Shown: positions 46,220-55,821, counted from the first letter of the stretch. The stretch: 64,000 bases of DNA from Massilia terrae (GCF_024753145.1 NZ_JANUGU010000003.1:425032-489031); one strand, 5' to 3'. The notes: generated by a model from the letters alone, not told the origin. Numbers and translations are program-made.

Positions 46220-48400
46220 TCACAGATCGATCTTGACGTTGTACTTGATCGTGCGCGGCAGGCCCACGCCCATGAAGCCGAAACCGACCGCGTTGAAATA
46301 TCGCTTGTCGCCCGCGTTCTCGACATTGACCTGGAAGGTGGCGCCATGGCCGGCGATCCTGGTCTCGTAGCGTGCGCCCAGCGTGTACAGGGTCACGCCC
46401 GAAATGTAGGCTTCATCGGCCGGGTTCACCGGACGTTTTGCGATGTAGTATGCGCCTGCGCTCAGGTGCAGTCCCTGCAGCGCGCGCGGGTGGTACTCGG
46501 CGAAGACGCTGTGCGACTGTTTCGGCGTGTTTTCGGGCGTCTTGCCGATCAGGGTCGCATTCGCGGCATTCTTCTGCTTCGCGTCGAGGAACAGGCCGGA
46601 CACATAGACCGACCATTCCGGCGCCACGTCGCCATTGATCGAATATTCGATGCCGCGGTATTCGGTACGGCCGTCGAGCACGAAGTAGTTGTCGGCATTG
46701 GTATAGGTGGTCGCGCGCTCGATCGAGAATCCCGCCACCGTCGCGGTCATGCCGCTGATGGCATCCGAGCGCACCCCGAGTTCCTTCTGCTTGCTGACGC
46801 CGGGAGGCAGGATCTGCGACGCGTTCTTGGTCGTCAGCGGCGCCGTCGCGCCCTCTTCCAAACCTTCGATATAGGTCGCGTAGATGCTGGTGTCCTTGCG
46901 CACCTTGTAGATCAGGCCGAGCGAGGGCGTGCTGTTATTCACGCGCGATTCCACCGCCGCCTTGTTGATGATCGAATCGTTCGTGTACCGGGTCTTGCGC
47001 ACCCCGGCCAGCACTTGCCACTGCTGGCTGAGGCGGATGCGGTCGAGGAAGTAGACGCCGTTGTCGGTCACGTCGGTCGGGCTGTAGACCGGCGTGAGGG
47101 TATAGACCGGCGCCGGAATCACGACCGGGTTGTACAGGTTTTGCGGGTTGCTGAAGGTCTGCTGGCTCGGCGCGTTCTGGTAGCGCTTGTTCTGCATGAC
47201 GCCCAGCGTGAGCTCATGATCCAGCCACGCTTCGACCCGGCCCGCCAGCTCGGCGCGGTAGTTTTTGTTCAGGTAGACCTGGCCGCGCACCAGCTGCGAT
47301 TGCAGGGTGCCAGCGCCGGTGACCACGTCGTAGTTGCGCAGGGTGGTCGAGGAGCGAGCGTCACGGTCGGTTTCGGCGCGGCCGGCTTCGGCGGTCAGGG
47401 CCCAGTCGTCGTTGATGCGGTAGTCGGCGCGCAGCAGGGTGTTCTGGGCGCGGGCCTCCCAGCGGGCCCAGGGACCGGACAAGAGCTTGGTCGGATCCGG
47501 CACACCCGGCAGGGTCAGCACGCCTTTCACAGCCGTCGGGACGCCGATGGCCGCCTGCTCGACTGCGTTCTTGCGGAATTTCTCGACGTCGAGCTTGAGC
47601 AGCAGGTCGTCGGTCACGTGCCAGTCCGCCGCCACCGAGAACAGGTTGCGGTCGCCGTGCGTATCCTTGACCGGCGTGCGCAACTCGCCGTAGACCGCGT
47701 TCACCCGCAGGCCAAACTGCTTGTTCGCGCCGAATTTGCGGCCGATGTCGACCGCGGTCAGCCATTGGCCAAATTCGTTCCCGCTCAGGGACACGGTGGT
47801 GATCGGCGTTTCCTTGGCGCGCTTGGTCACCAGGTTGACCACGCCGGCCGGGCTGGTGAAGCCGTAATACAGCGCGGCCGACCCTTTCAGCGCTTCGACG
47901 CGTTCCTTGTTCTCGAGCGGCAGGTCGATCAGGTTATTGATCGGCAGCGAGCCATTGAGGCGGTAGCTGGTGCGGTTGTTGATGTCGATGCCGCGAATCG
48001 CCAGGTTGTCGGCGACCGAACCGGAGGTCTGGGAGCGCGTCACCCCGGCCGAGTTTTTCAGGGCGTCGAACAGGTTCTGGGCGTTCTGTTCTTCCAGCAG
48101 GGCCGGCGGAATGATGCTGATCGTCAGGGGGACGTCGAGCAAGGGCGTGTCGCGAAAGGCGCCGACCTGGACCACGTTGGCGCGAAAGCCGCGTGCGCGT
48201 TCGGCATTGACGGTAACGACCTGGAGCCCATGCGACTCCTTGCTGTCGGCCGGCGCGGCGGTGGACGACTGCTCGTCGGCCGCCGCCTGCTGTTCCGGCG
48301 GCGCGGGCGGATCGCCGGCGGTAGCTGTTCCGAGGTAGGTCAACGCCCATGCCGCGGCGATCAGGACGACAAGGCGCTTCTGTTGTGGCTTCGTTTTCAT
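46220..48400 (-). CDS. TonB-dependent receptor, siderophore-receptor type
   Basis: The product has 726 aa. A signal peptide is followed by an alanine/proline-rich linker and a plug domain (D-V-P-L-T-I-S-I-I, R-G-I-D-I-N-N-R-T, V-E-A-L-K-G-S-A-A-L-Y-Y-G, P-A-G-V-V-N-L-V-T-K-R). A 22-strand-type barrel ends in K-Y-N-V-K-I-D-L. The TonB box is not obvious. The plug matches the siderophore-type subgroup, but the context (dipeptide ABC, amidase) suggests an organic nitrogen compound or a chelate. It is embedded in the importer operon with 30-40 bp gaps. Confidence 0.93.
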   Translation of the reverse strand: MKTKPQQKRLVVLIAAAWALTYLGTATAGDPPAPPEQQAAADEQSSTAAPADSKESHGLQVVTVNAERARGFRANVVQVGAFRDTPLLDVPLTISIIPPALLEEQNAQNLFDALKNSAGVTRSQTSGSVADNLAIRGIDINNRTSYRLNGSLPINNLIDLPLENKERVEALKGSAALYYGFTSPAGVVNLVTKRAKETPITTVSLSGNEFGQWLTAVDIGRKFGANKQFGLRVNAVYGELRTPVKDTHGDRNLFSVAADWHVTDDLLLKLDVEKFRKNAVEQAAIGVPTAVKGVLTLPGVPDPTKLLSGPWARWEARAQNTLLRADYRINDDWALTAEAGRAETDRDARSSTTLRNYDVVTGAGTLQSQLVRGQVYLNKNYRAELAGRVEAWLDHELTLGVMQNKRYQNAPSQQTFSNPQNLYNPVVIPAPVYTLTPVYSPTDVTDNGVYFLDRIRLSQQWQVLAGVRKTRYTNDSIINKAAVESRVNNSTPSLGLIYKVRKDTSIYATYIEGLEEGATAPLTTKNASQILPPGVSKQKELGVRSDAISGMTATVAGFSIERATTYTNADNYFVLDGRTEYRGIEYSINGDVAPEWSVYVSGLFLDAKQKNAANATLIGKTPENTPKQSHSVFAEYHPRALQGLHLSAGAYYIAKRPVNPADEAYISGVTLYTLGARYETRIAGHGATFQVNVENAGDKRYFNAVGFGFMGVGLPRTIKYNVKIDL

Positions 48401-48440
48401 TTCCGGTCTCCAGGTCTTTATCGAATTTCGTGTTCAGCTG

Positions 48441-50015
48441 CTAAGGTGTTTTCAGGCGCACGCCCCACAGCCGCTCGCGGTTCTGCGACCAGGGAACGAA
48501 GCCCTGGACGGAGGCGCGCAGCGCATAGGAATCGCCGGGGTTGAACAGCACCACCACCGGTGTGTCAGCCAGCATCAGGCGATGCAATTGATTGAACAGG
48601 TCCTGGCGCTGGCCCGCATCGGCGCTGGCGGCGACGCGGCCGAGCAGGTCGATCGCCTTCGGGTCATCCCACACCTTGCGTTTGCTCCGGTTCTTGTCAC
48701 CGATGATCCCTTCGTAACTGAGGAAGGGATCGGGGCGCGAGGAATACGCGAAGGACATCAGTTGGTATTTGCCGGTCTGGAAGCGATCGAGCTGGGTGGC
48801 CCATTCCAGCACCTCCAGCTGAATATTGATTCCGGCCTTCTTCGCCATGCCCTGGATCAGGATCGCCTGGTCGTACATGTCGGGATAGCGGCGGTTCGTC
48901 AGCATCGAGATCGGTTCGCCCTTGTAGCCGGAACGCGCGACCAGCTTGCGGGCCAGCGCGAGGTCGAAGGCATAGCCCTGCTTGTGGGCGTCGGTGTGGA
49001 AAGCGCTGGGCACCGGCACCATCGAGGCGTTTGCCACGCCAGCCTCACCCGACGCATATCTGGCGATGGCCTGCGTGTCGAGACTGTGGGCCAGCGCCTG
49101 GCGCAGCAGCGGATTGGCGAGGACGGGATCGCGGGTCTGCATCAGCAAGACATTGACCGCCATCGAAGGCGCATTGCTCACGCGGATGCCGCGCGGGCTA
49201 CCCATTTCGACCAGCTGGTCGGGCGTCACGCCGGGGAGGACATCGACCTGCCCCTTGAGCAAGGCGGCGCGCCGCGCGCCTTCGTCCTTGATCAGGATCC
49301 AGCGCACCAGCGGCGCATACGCGACCTTGCCGCCGGTGTAGCCATCGGACGGACCGCCGCGGCTGGAGTAATTCTTGAACGCCCGCAGTTCGACCACTTG
49401 CCCGCGTATCCAGCGGCTGAAACGGTACGGTCCGGTGCCGACCGGCGCGCGCCAGCTGCCGTCCGGGTAGACCGAGTCGCGGTGCAGGATGGCCGAGGCG
49501 CCGCACTGGAAAGCGGCCATCTCGGACAAAAACAGGGGGCGCGGACGGTTCAGGCGGAACACCACGGTCAGCGGTCCGGGCGCCTCGACCGACTCGATCT
49601 TGAAGCCTTTGGCGCCGTCGAACTCGGAGCGGCACAGCCACTGGGTTTTCGGATCCAGGTAGCGCTTCCAGCTCCAGATCACATCGCTGGACGTGAGCAG
49701 CGCGCCGTTGTGGAAGCGCACATTGGACCGCAGGGTGAAGGTATAGGTCCTGAGGTCGGACGACACATCGATTTTTTCGGCGAGCATGGGGCCGACCGTG
49801 CCGTCTTCGCGGTAGGCCACCAGCCCCTCGACCATGTGCATCAGCACCGCGTCGGTATTGGTGTCGCGGTTGACGCCGGGATTGGTGCTGCGGATTTCAG
49901 CGTTGGTGCCGACGTTGATGGCGTCAGCTGAAGTGTGCACTTCATCCGCTGGCGCATGCAGCGCGAACAGCCACGCGACGCATGCGAAAATCGATCGGCG
50001 CATTCCCGTTTTCAC
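48441..50015 (-). CDS. Dipeptide-type ABC solute-binding protein (SBP family 5)
   Basis: The product has 524 aa. A Sec signal peptide is followed by the family 5 fold: M-V-E-G-L-V-A-Y, F-T-L-R-S-N-V-R-F-H-N-G, T-G-P-Y-R-F-S-R-W and R-Q-A-L-A-H-S-L-D. It captures the solute in the periplasm for the DppBC/DF importer. The GTG at 50015 overlaps the amidase stop (GTGA); an ATG 12 bp later (50003) gives the same signal peptide. Its place directly after the amidase gene suggests that the imported molecule is the substrate of that enzyme. Confidence 0.94.
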   Translation of the reverse strand: MKTGMRRSIFACVAWLFALHAPADEVHTSADAINVGTNAEIRSTNPGVNRDTNTDAVLMHMVEGLVAYREDGTVGPMLAEKIDVSSDLRTYTFTLRSNVRFHNGALLTSSDVIWSWKRYLDPKTQWLCRSEFDGAKGFKIESVEAPGPLTVVFRLNRPRPLFLSEMAAFQCGASAILHRDSVYPDGSWRAPVGTGPYRFSRWIRGQVVELRAFKNYSSRGGPSDGYTGGKVAYAPLVRWILIKDEGARRAALLKGQVDVLPGVTPDQLVEMGSPRGIRVSNAPSMAVNVLLMQTRDPVLANPLLRQALAHSLDTQAIARYASGEAGVANASMVPVPSAFHTDAHKQGYAFDLALARKLVARSGYKGEPISMLTNRRYPDMYDQAILIQGMAKKAGINIQLEVLEWATQLDRFQTGKYQLMSFAYSSRPDPFLSYEGIIGDKNRSKRKVWDDPKAIDLLGRVAASADAGQRQDLFNQLHRLMLADTPVVVLFNPGDSYALRASVQGFVPWSQNRERLWGVRLKTP

Positions 50016-51112
50016 AGCCGGTACTCGCTAAAACGTGGGTCCTCGTACGGCTTGCGGGCCACCTGCATGGTCCCCGATGCCGGCTCCATGATGATCGTCG
50101 CCACCGTCGCCGAGATCGCGTCGAACACGGCCGGCTTGGGCGAGCGCAGCACCGCATCGGGCGCGCCGAACGTGTCGAACAGCGCAGCGGTGACGTGCTC
50201 CCTGGCGATGTGGCCCACGTGCGGCGCCAGCAGCGAACGCACGCGCCGGTCGCGGTACAGCGAGTCCGGGAAGGTCGCGAGGCCGGTGTCGCGCAGCTTG
50301 ACCCGTGCCGCCGGGCTGACGAAATGGTTGGCGTGCACCAGCAAGCCCTGCTCCGGCGCGATCCAGAAGATTTCATCCGGCGCGCACTCCAGGTCGATCG
50401 CCTCGCCGTCTGAATGGCTGAGCATCAGGTTGTTGGAACAGGCGCGCGGCTGGGCCCACAGGACCTTGAGCGCCGCCGCCATGTTCGGCGCTTCCAGCAT
50501 CTTGCGGCGCACCAGGCCCAGCGGCGCGCCGGGCGCCTTGAAGTCGCGGTCCGATTGCAGGAAGTTGCCGGTCAGGGCCAGGCCGGCGCTGTTGAAACCG
50601 TGCCGCGCCAGGCCGCCGGCTTCGACGAAGGTCAGCATGTCCGGTGCGTTATCGCGGCGGATGCACAACACGATGCTGGTATCGGCACATTCGGCGCGCC
50701 AGTCCCAGTTATGTGCGTGCAGCAGGCGGCCAGCGCGAGTGGCTTCCGGCAGGATGATCGCGCCGGTACAGCCCTCGACCAGCTTGGACTGCACCTCAGG
50801 CGCGTCGTGGCTGCCGTACATCATCTCGGTGCGCGCATTGATCAGCACGATGTCTTCCAGCGGCACGCCGGCACCGTCGGCGATACCCTGCATCTCGTCC
50901 AGGTAGTCGGCACCAAACGCGCCGATGACCGGTACAAAACGGGCCGCCAGCTCGCGCTGCCGTGGCACCGAAACGCCCCGCCGCAGCATTTCACCTTGGT
51001 ACAGTGCAACACTAGCAGCAATGCGTTCGGGCACTGCCCGTCCGTACTGCAGGCCGCGCTCCCGGGGTGGACCCTCGATCTCTACCCTCGGAAAGACTGC
51101 ATCATCATTCAT
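50012..51112 (-). CDS. C45-family amidase/acyltransferase (penicillin acyltransferase-like)
   Basis: The product has 366 aa. It is an Ntn-hydrolase of the C45 group (isopenicillin N acyltransferase and insect Tan). Cys115 in V-E-G-C-T-G-A would be the nucleophile exposed by self-cleavage, followed by H-A-H-N-W-D-W and N-S-A-G-L-A-L-T-G-N. No signal peptide is seen, so it acts in the cytoplasm on imported amides. It heads the long importer operon and is transcribed divergently from the amidohydrolase at 51345. Its position suggests it releases an amine and an acid from an N-acylated compound; the substrate is unknown. Confidence 0.88.
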   Translation of the reverse strand: MNDDAVFPRVEIEGPPRERGLQYGRAVPERIAASVALYQGEMLRRGVSVPRQRELAARFVPVIGAFGADYLDEMQGIADGAGVPLEDIVLINARTEMMYGSHDAPEVQSKLVEGCTGAIILPEATRAGRLLHAHNWDWRAECADTSIVLCIRRDNAPDMLTFVEAGGLARHGFNSAGLALTGNFLQSDRDFKAPGAPLGLVRRKMLEAPNMAAALKVLWAQPRACSNNLMLSHSDGEAIDLECAPDEIFWIAPEQGLLVHANHFVSPAARVKLRDTGLATFPDSLYRDRRVRSLLAPHVGHIAREHVTAALFDTFGAPDAVLRSPKPAVFDAISATVATIIMEPASGTMQVARKPYEDPRFSEYRL

Positions 51113-51289
51113 CTCGTGTCATCCAATGCATGTTTCGATGAGATGATTGTACTACGGATTTTTTAGAACAATAGCTTTTTTTTGATTTTTCGCAAAAAAG
51201 CCTCGCCGCGACAGACATCTTCTCTCTTATACCAGTGGAGAAACCAAAGGATGGGCTGTCTGCTTCCTGAGCGATGCCTTAGATTTTCG

Positions 51290-51317
51290 TTGCGTCTTAT
51301 ACGCGTTTTGATACAAT
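51290..51317 (+). promoter_or_regulatory. Sigma-70-type promoter for the amidohydrolase gene
   Basis: TTGCGT (51290-51295), 16-bp spacer, TACAAT (51312-51317), 27 bp before the start codon. The region 51113-51344 is AT-rich and divergent. On the other strand, TACAAT (complement of 51146-51151) precedes the amidase gene and overlaps the TTGTAC motif at 51147-51152. Confidence 0.6.
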
Positions 51318-51344
51318 CCGTGCCTTACTTATCCAAGGATAGCC

Positions 51345-53162
51345 ATGCGCAACCTCGTTTCAGCAACCGCTTTCGCACTGCTTAGCCTCATGTCGCTGGA
51401 GGGAGCGGCGCGGCCCGCCGACTCCGCGGACCTGATCATTTACAACGCCCGGATCTGGACCGTGGATGCCCGCAAGCCGACGGTGGAAGCACTGGCGATC
51501 CGCGGCGACCGCATCATGTCGACCGGCAGCAAGCACGACATGCTGGCGCTCAAGGATGAGCACACGAAACTACTCGACCTGCAGGGCCAGTTCGTGATGC
51601 CTTCGTTTAACGACGGCCACACCCATTTTGAAAACGCGGTGGACTGGCTGTTCCAGGTCCGCCTGATCGACCTGGACGGCGAGGCCGGCAAACAGGAGAT
51701 GATGCGGCGGCTCGCCGACGTGCGCGCGCGCGTGCCCGCCGGCATCTGGATCACGGGCGGCGACTGGGGAGATCTCGCCGCTGGCGCCGCCAGCAAGGCC
51801 GGCCGCAAAGACTTCCAAACCTTCCAGCCGGACCTGGCAGCCGTCGATGCCATCACCCCGGACAACCCGGTATTGCTGCGGCGCTTCGACCGGGCATATT
51901 TCGCGAACAGCAAGGCGCTGAAGCTCGCACATATCTCGCGCGAGTCGCCGGATCCGCGCGGCGGCAGCTACGGCCGCGACAGCCGCGGCGAGCTGACCGG
52001 CATGCTGTACGGGAAAGCCGGCGAAGCTGTCGAGAAATTGATGCCTCCGGTGACGCTGGAACAGAAGGTCATTGGAGCGCGCGCGGTACAGCAAGACCTG
52101 AACCGCCTCGGCATCACCTCGATCGCCGACATCGCCCGCCTGGACGAGCTGAGCCAGCAGCAGCTGTACCCGACGTATGTGGAACGCAGCTACAGCAACC
52201 TCGCGATCTTCCAGCGCCTCAAAGCGCGCCAGCAACTGTCGCTGCGGGTGTACGCCTTCCTTCCGCTTGACTACTGGGACCGGCTGGGGAAATATGGCAT
52301 CCGGCCGCACGGGGGCGATGACATGATCCGCTTCGGCGCGCTGAAAGCATTCGGCGATGCCGGCATCATGTACCAGCCTTTGCATATCGACCTGGGCCTG
52401 CAAAACGACTGGGCCTGGCGAATGATGGGCGAAAAATTGCTCAAGCAGCGCATCGTCGATTCTTGCAAGGGCGGCTTCGACGTCGGCGTCCACATCATCG
52501 GCGACAAGGCGCTGCATTCGCTGCTCGACTGGTTCGAAGCGGCCGAGGCCGATCCCGCGTGCGCCAGGCGCGCGCCGCGCGAGCGCTTGATCCATGCCTG
52601 GTACGCGACCGCAGACGACCTCAAGCGCGCCGGCCGCCTGCACCTGATCGCGGACGTCACACCGGACCACCTGATGCAGAACGTCTCCCGCCTGGAGGCC
52701 GCGCTGGGGCCGGAGCGCGCACGGACCGCCTTTGCATGGCGCACCATGATCGACCATGGCGTCCGGGTCGACCTGGTGTCCGATCTTCCCGGAACCTACA
52801 ACCGCGCCATTCTCTCCACGGTCAACCCCTTGCATAATATGTACATGGCTGTCACGCGCAAGCCCATCGATGGAAGTGCCGGGCCGGCCTTCCACCCCGA
52901 GCAAGCGATGACGATCGAGGAAGCGATCCAAGCGTACACGATCAACCCGGCATATGCCTCGCATGAGGAGGCGATCAAGGGAAGCATCACTCCCGGCAAG
53001 CTGGCGGACCTGGTCGTGCTGTCGAACGACATCGTGACGGCAGACCCGGAACGACTGCTGACGACCGAAGTCGTTTATACTTTTCTCGGGGGGAAGGTTG
53101 TCTATCAGTCAAGTTCGGATGAGACCTCGAAGCGCGCGGACACACCCAGTCCCGCTCACTAA
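51345..53162 (+). CDS. Secreted amidohydrolase family 3 protein (YtcJ-like)
   Basis: The product has 605 aa. A signal peptide precedes a metal-dependent hydrolase: S-F-N-D-G-H-T-H-F (first metal site), later H-I-I-G-D-K-A and H-A-W-Y-A, and a final S-D-L-P region ending in G-S-I-T-P-G-K-L-A-D-L-V-V-L, the usual amidohydrolase C-terminal strand. Family 3 members deacylate or deaminate amides and carbamates. Export suggests action in the periplasm, before uptake. It is a single gene with its own promoter, between the divergent amidase operon and the GntR gene. Confidence 0.88.
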   Translation: MRNLVSATAFALLSLMSLEGAARPADSADLIIYNARIWTVDARKPTVEALAIRGDRIMSTGSKHDMLALKDEHTKLLDLQGQFVMPSFNDGHTHFENAVDWLFQVRLIDLDGEAGKQEMMRRLADVRARVPAGIWITGGDWGDLAAGAASKAGRKDFQTFQPDLAAVDAITPDNPVLLRRFDRAYFANSKALKLAHISRESPDPRGGSYGRDSRGELTGMLYGKAGEAVEKLMPPVTLEQKVIGARAVQQDLNRLGITSIADIARLDELSQQQLYPTYVERSYSNLAIFQRLKARQQLSLRVYAFLPLDYWDRLGKYGIRPHGGDDMIRFGALKAFGDAGIMYQPLHIDLGLQNDWAWRMMGEKLLKQRIVDSCKGGFDVGVHIIGDKALHSLLDWFEAAEADPACARRAPRERLIHAWYATADDLKRAGRLHLIADVTPDHLMQNVSRLEAALGPERARTAFAWRTMIDHGVRVDLVSDLPGTYNRAILSTVNPLHNMYMAVTRKPIDGSAGPAFHPEQAMTIEEAIQAYTINPAYASHEEAIKGSITPGKLADLVVLSNDIVTADPERLLTTEVVYTFLGGKVVYQSSSDETSKRADTPSPAH

Positions 53163-53229
53163 CTTTGTACCAAGATGAAATTCATACAAAAACCAGCCGC
53201 TATCGTTGCTTTCGGCAGCAACCAGATTC

Positions 53230-54114
53230 ATGAGTGACCGCGCGCGCCTGGCCAGTCCGCTCCAGCTCGATCTGGCGCAACAGATTTCCGCGATGATCCG
53301 CGATGGCGCCGCGACCAGCGGCGCCCATCTGACCGAGGAAGCGCTGGCCCAGCAGCTGGAGGTCTCGCGCTCGCCCGTCCGCGCCGCCTTGCGCCTGCTG
53401 GAAGAGCGCGGCATCGTGGAAAAGCGGGCGAACGCCGGCGTGTATGTGACCGAAGGCGCCGCCGCGCTGGCAGCGGAATTCCTGGGCGACGACGACATCG
53501 TCAACGAAGAGACACTGTATAGCTCGATCATCGCCGACCGGGCCAACGACACACTAAGCGACACCTTGTCGGAGAACGAGCTGATGAGCCGCTACGGGGC
53601 GACCAAGCGTCCCCTGCACCGGGTTTTGCTCAGGATGAACCGCGAGGGGCTGGTCGAGCGCCGGAAAGGCCGCGGCTGGCAATTCCTGCCCAGGCTGGAT
53701 TCCGAAACGGCCAAGAACGAAAGCTACCGGATCCGCCTGATCCTTGAATGCGCGTCCTTGCGCGAGCCGACTTTCCGCGTCGACCCGGCCGAGTTGCGGC
53801 GCGTGCGCGAGGCACACGAGAATTTCCTGAAGCTCAAGCCTGAGGCTCAGAATCCATTCGCGTTCTTTGAAATGAGCGCCGCCTTCCACGAAATGCTGGG
53901 CCTGTTCTCGGGGAACCGCTTTTTCCACGAGGTGATCAGCAAGCAGAGCAAACTGCGCCGTTTCGAGGAATTCGCCGCCTACAACCGCGGCATCGGCCGC
54001 CTCGACGAAGCCGCCCGCGAGCACCTCGAGATCATCAACGCGATCGACAGGGGCGACCTGGAGTGGGCGGAAGCCCTGCTGCGCCGCCACCTGACCCTGG
54101 CCAGCACCTTCTGA
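53230..54114 (+). CDS. GntR-family regulator with two winged-helix domains
   Basis: The product has 294 aa. Residues ~10-75 form a GntR winged helix (L-T-E-E-A-L-A-Q-Q-L-E-V-S-R-S-P-V-R-A-A-L-R-L-L-E). A second winged-helix-like unit follows at ~110-155 (L-S-E-N-E-L-M-S-R-Y-G-A-T-K-R-P-L-H-R). The C-terminal FCD-like helical domain binds an effector. Usual FadR/VanR proteins have only one DNA-binding domain, so this is a duplicated or fused form. The ATG at 53230 is preferred over a TTG at 53206. It sits between the amidohydrolase and the aminotransferase operon, probably as their regulator. Confidence 0.88.
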   Translation: MSDRARLASPLQLDLAQQISAMIRDGAATSGAHLTEEALAQQLEVSRSPVRAALRLLEERGIVEKRANAGVYVTEGAAALAAEFLGDDDIVNEETLYSSIIADRANDTLSDTLSENELMSRYGATKRPLHRVLLRMNREGLVERRKGRGWQFLPRLDSETAKNESYRIRLILECASLREPTFRVDPAELRRVREAHENFLKLKPEAQNPFAFFEMSAAFHEMLGLFSGNRFFHEVISKQSKLRRFEEFAAYNRGIGRLDEAAREHLEIINAIDRGDLEWAEALLRRHLTLASTF

Positions 54115-54456
54115 CGCCGACGGCGACGGGCCGCCCGGGCCCGCCGCCAAATCTCCACCCTATCCCGCCACTGCCGACACCGTTCAGCAGCCTGCAGCTC
54201 CCCTCCCAACGACCGAACCACCACCACCGGGGGTCAGGTCGTCCAAAGAATCAAAATTCCCGCATAGGAAGCCTGGCGGCGGCATCTAACTCCGCGTTCC
54301 TCCTTCTTTCCATGCTTCGTCTTGTCGCATTTTCCGGCGAAATCCACGAGATGGTGGCTATTTCGAAAAAAATGTATTAAAACGTAGTTCGTACAATGCT
54401 ATACTGAACAACGAAAAGACCGGAACTCGCTTCCCAACCTCACATCGGACCAACAC
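54115..54456. promoter_or_regulatory. Upstream region of the aminotransferase operon
   Basis: This 342-bp region has no gene. Its first half is C-rich with no recognisable feature. The second half is AT-rich and holds a candidate promoter for the operon: TTAAAA (54377-54382), 17-bp spacer, TATACT (54400-54405). GTACAAT (54391-54397) lies in the spacer and matches the TTGTAC motif seen before the other genes of the cluster. CCGGAACT follows at 54420-54427. These would fit an operator for the GntR protein. Confidence 0.55.
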
Positions 54457-55800
54457 ATGCACAGCTCGCCACCACTCTCCACAGCCGGCGCCCAGTCGCC
54501 AGATACAGCCGCATTCTGGATGCCGTTCACCGCCAACCGCCGCTTCAAAGCCAATCCGATCATCTTCAGCGCCGCCGAGGGGATGCACTACATCACCCCG
54601 GACGGCCGCCGCATCCTCGACGGCACCGCCGGCCTGTGGTGCGTGAATGCCGGCCACTGCCGCCCCGAAATCAGCGATGCCATCGCCCGCCAGGCGCGCG
54701 AACTCGACTATGGCTCCGCGTTCCAGCTGGGCCACCCGCGCGCGTTTGAATTCGCGGAGCGCATCGCGCAGCTGGCGCCGGCGGACCTCAACCATGTGTT
54801 CTTCACCAATTCCGGTTCGGAAGCGGTCGACACCGCATTGAAGATTGCGCTGGCCTACCAGCACGCGCGCGGCGAGACGGAACGCGTGCGCGTGGTCGGG
54901 CGCCAACGCGGCTACCACGGCATGAATTTCGGCGGCACCTCGGTGGGTGGCAACCCGGGCCACCGCCGCCCGTTCGGCAACCTGCTCGCGAGCGTCGACC
55001 ATCTCGTGCACACCTATAACCGCGAGCAGACCGCCTTCACCCGCGGCCAGCCCGCCTGGGGCGGCCACCTGGCGGACGACCTGTTGCGCATCATCGCGGA
55101 GCAAGGCGCCGAAACCATCGCCGCCGTCATCGTGGAACCGGTCGCGGGATCGACGGGCGTGCTGCCGCCGCCGGTCGGCTACCTGGAGCGCCTGCGCGAG
55201 ATCTGCACCCAGTACGGCATCGTCCTGATCTTCGATGAGGTGATCACCGGTTTCGGCCGCGTCACCAAAGGTTTCGCGTCCAACTACTACAAGGTACTGC
55301 CCGACATCATCACTTGTGCCAAGGGCATCAATAATGGCGCCATTCCGATGGGCGCCGTGGTCGCGCGCGAGTTCATCCACGACGCCCTGATGCACGGACC
55401 GATCAACTCGATCGAACTGCCGCACGGCTACACCTGCTCCGGCCACCCAATCGCCTGCGCGGCCGGCCTCGCGACACTCGACGTGATGGAGCGCGAAGGC
55501 CTGTTCGAAGGCGATCCGGAACTGATCCAGTACTTCGAAGACGCCGCGCACTCGCTCAAGGGCGTTCGCCACGTGCTCGACATCCGCACCACCGGCATGC
55601 TGGCAGCGTTCGACCTCGCGCCTGTCGAAGGGATGCCGGGCAAGCGCTCCTACGCCTGCCACCTGGGCGCCTTCGAAAAGGGCGTGCTGGTGCGCTCCGC
55701 CGGCGACGCCACGGTGATCTCGCCGCCGCTGATCATTTCGCGCCAGCAGATCGACCAGCTGTTCGGCACGCTGGCCGATGTCCTCAATTCGATCGACTAA
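54457..55800 (+). CDS. Omega-amino acid:pyruvate aminotransferase (class III)
   Basis: The product has 447 aa. Class III PLP aminotransferase: W-M-P-F-T-A-N-R near the start, N-S-G-S-E-A-V-D phosphate loop, F-D-E-V-I-T-G-F-G-R, and the Schiff-base lysine in C-A-K-G-I-N-N-G-A-I-P-M-G. These motifs follow the beta-alanine:pyruvate aminotransferase group. It probably converts an omega-amino acid such as beta-alanine into a semialdehyde with pyruvate as acceptor. It heads the plus-strand catabolic operon and is followed by an aldehyde dehydrogenase 21 bp later. Confidence 0.92.
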   Translation: MHSSPPLSTAGAQSPDTAAFWMPFTANRRFKANPIIFSAAEGMHYITPDGRRILDGTAGLWCVNAGHCRPEISDAIARQARELDYGSAFQLGHPRAFEFAERIAQLAPADLNHVFFTNSGSEAVDTALKIALAYQHARGETERVRVVGRQRGYHGMNFGGTSVGGNPGHRRPFGNLLASVDHLVHTYNREQTAFTRGQPAWGGHLADDLLRIIAEQGAETIAAVIVEPVAGSTGVLPPPVGYLERLREICTQYGIVLIFDEVITGFGRVTKGFASNYYKVLPDIITCAKGINNGAIPMGAVVAREFIHDALMHGPINSIELPHGYTCSGHPIACAAGLATLDVMEREGLFEGDPELIQYFEDAAHSLKGVRHVLDIRTTGMLAAFDLAPVEGMPGKRSYACHLGAFEKGVLVRSAGDATVISPPLIISRQQIDQLFGTLADVLNSID

Positions 55801-55821
55801 GCCGCCGGGGGAAAACAGCCC

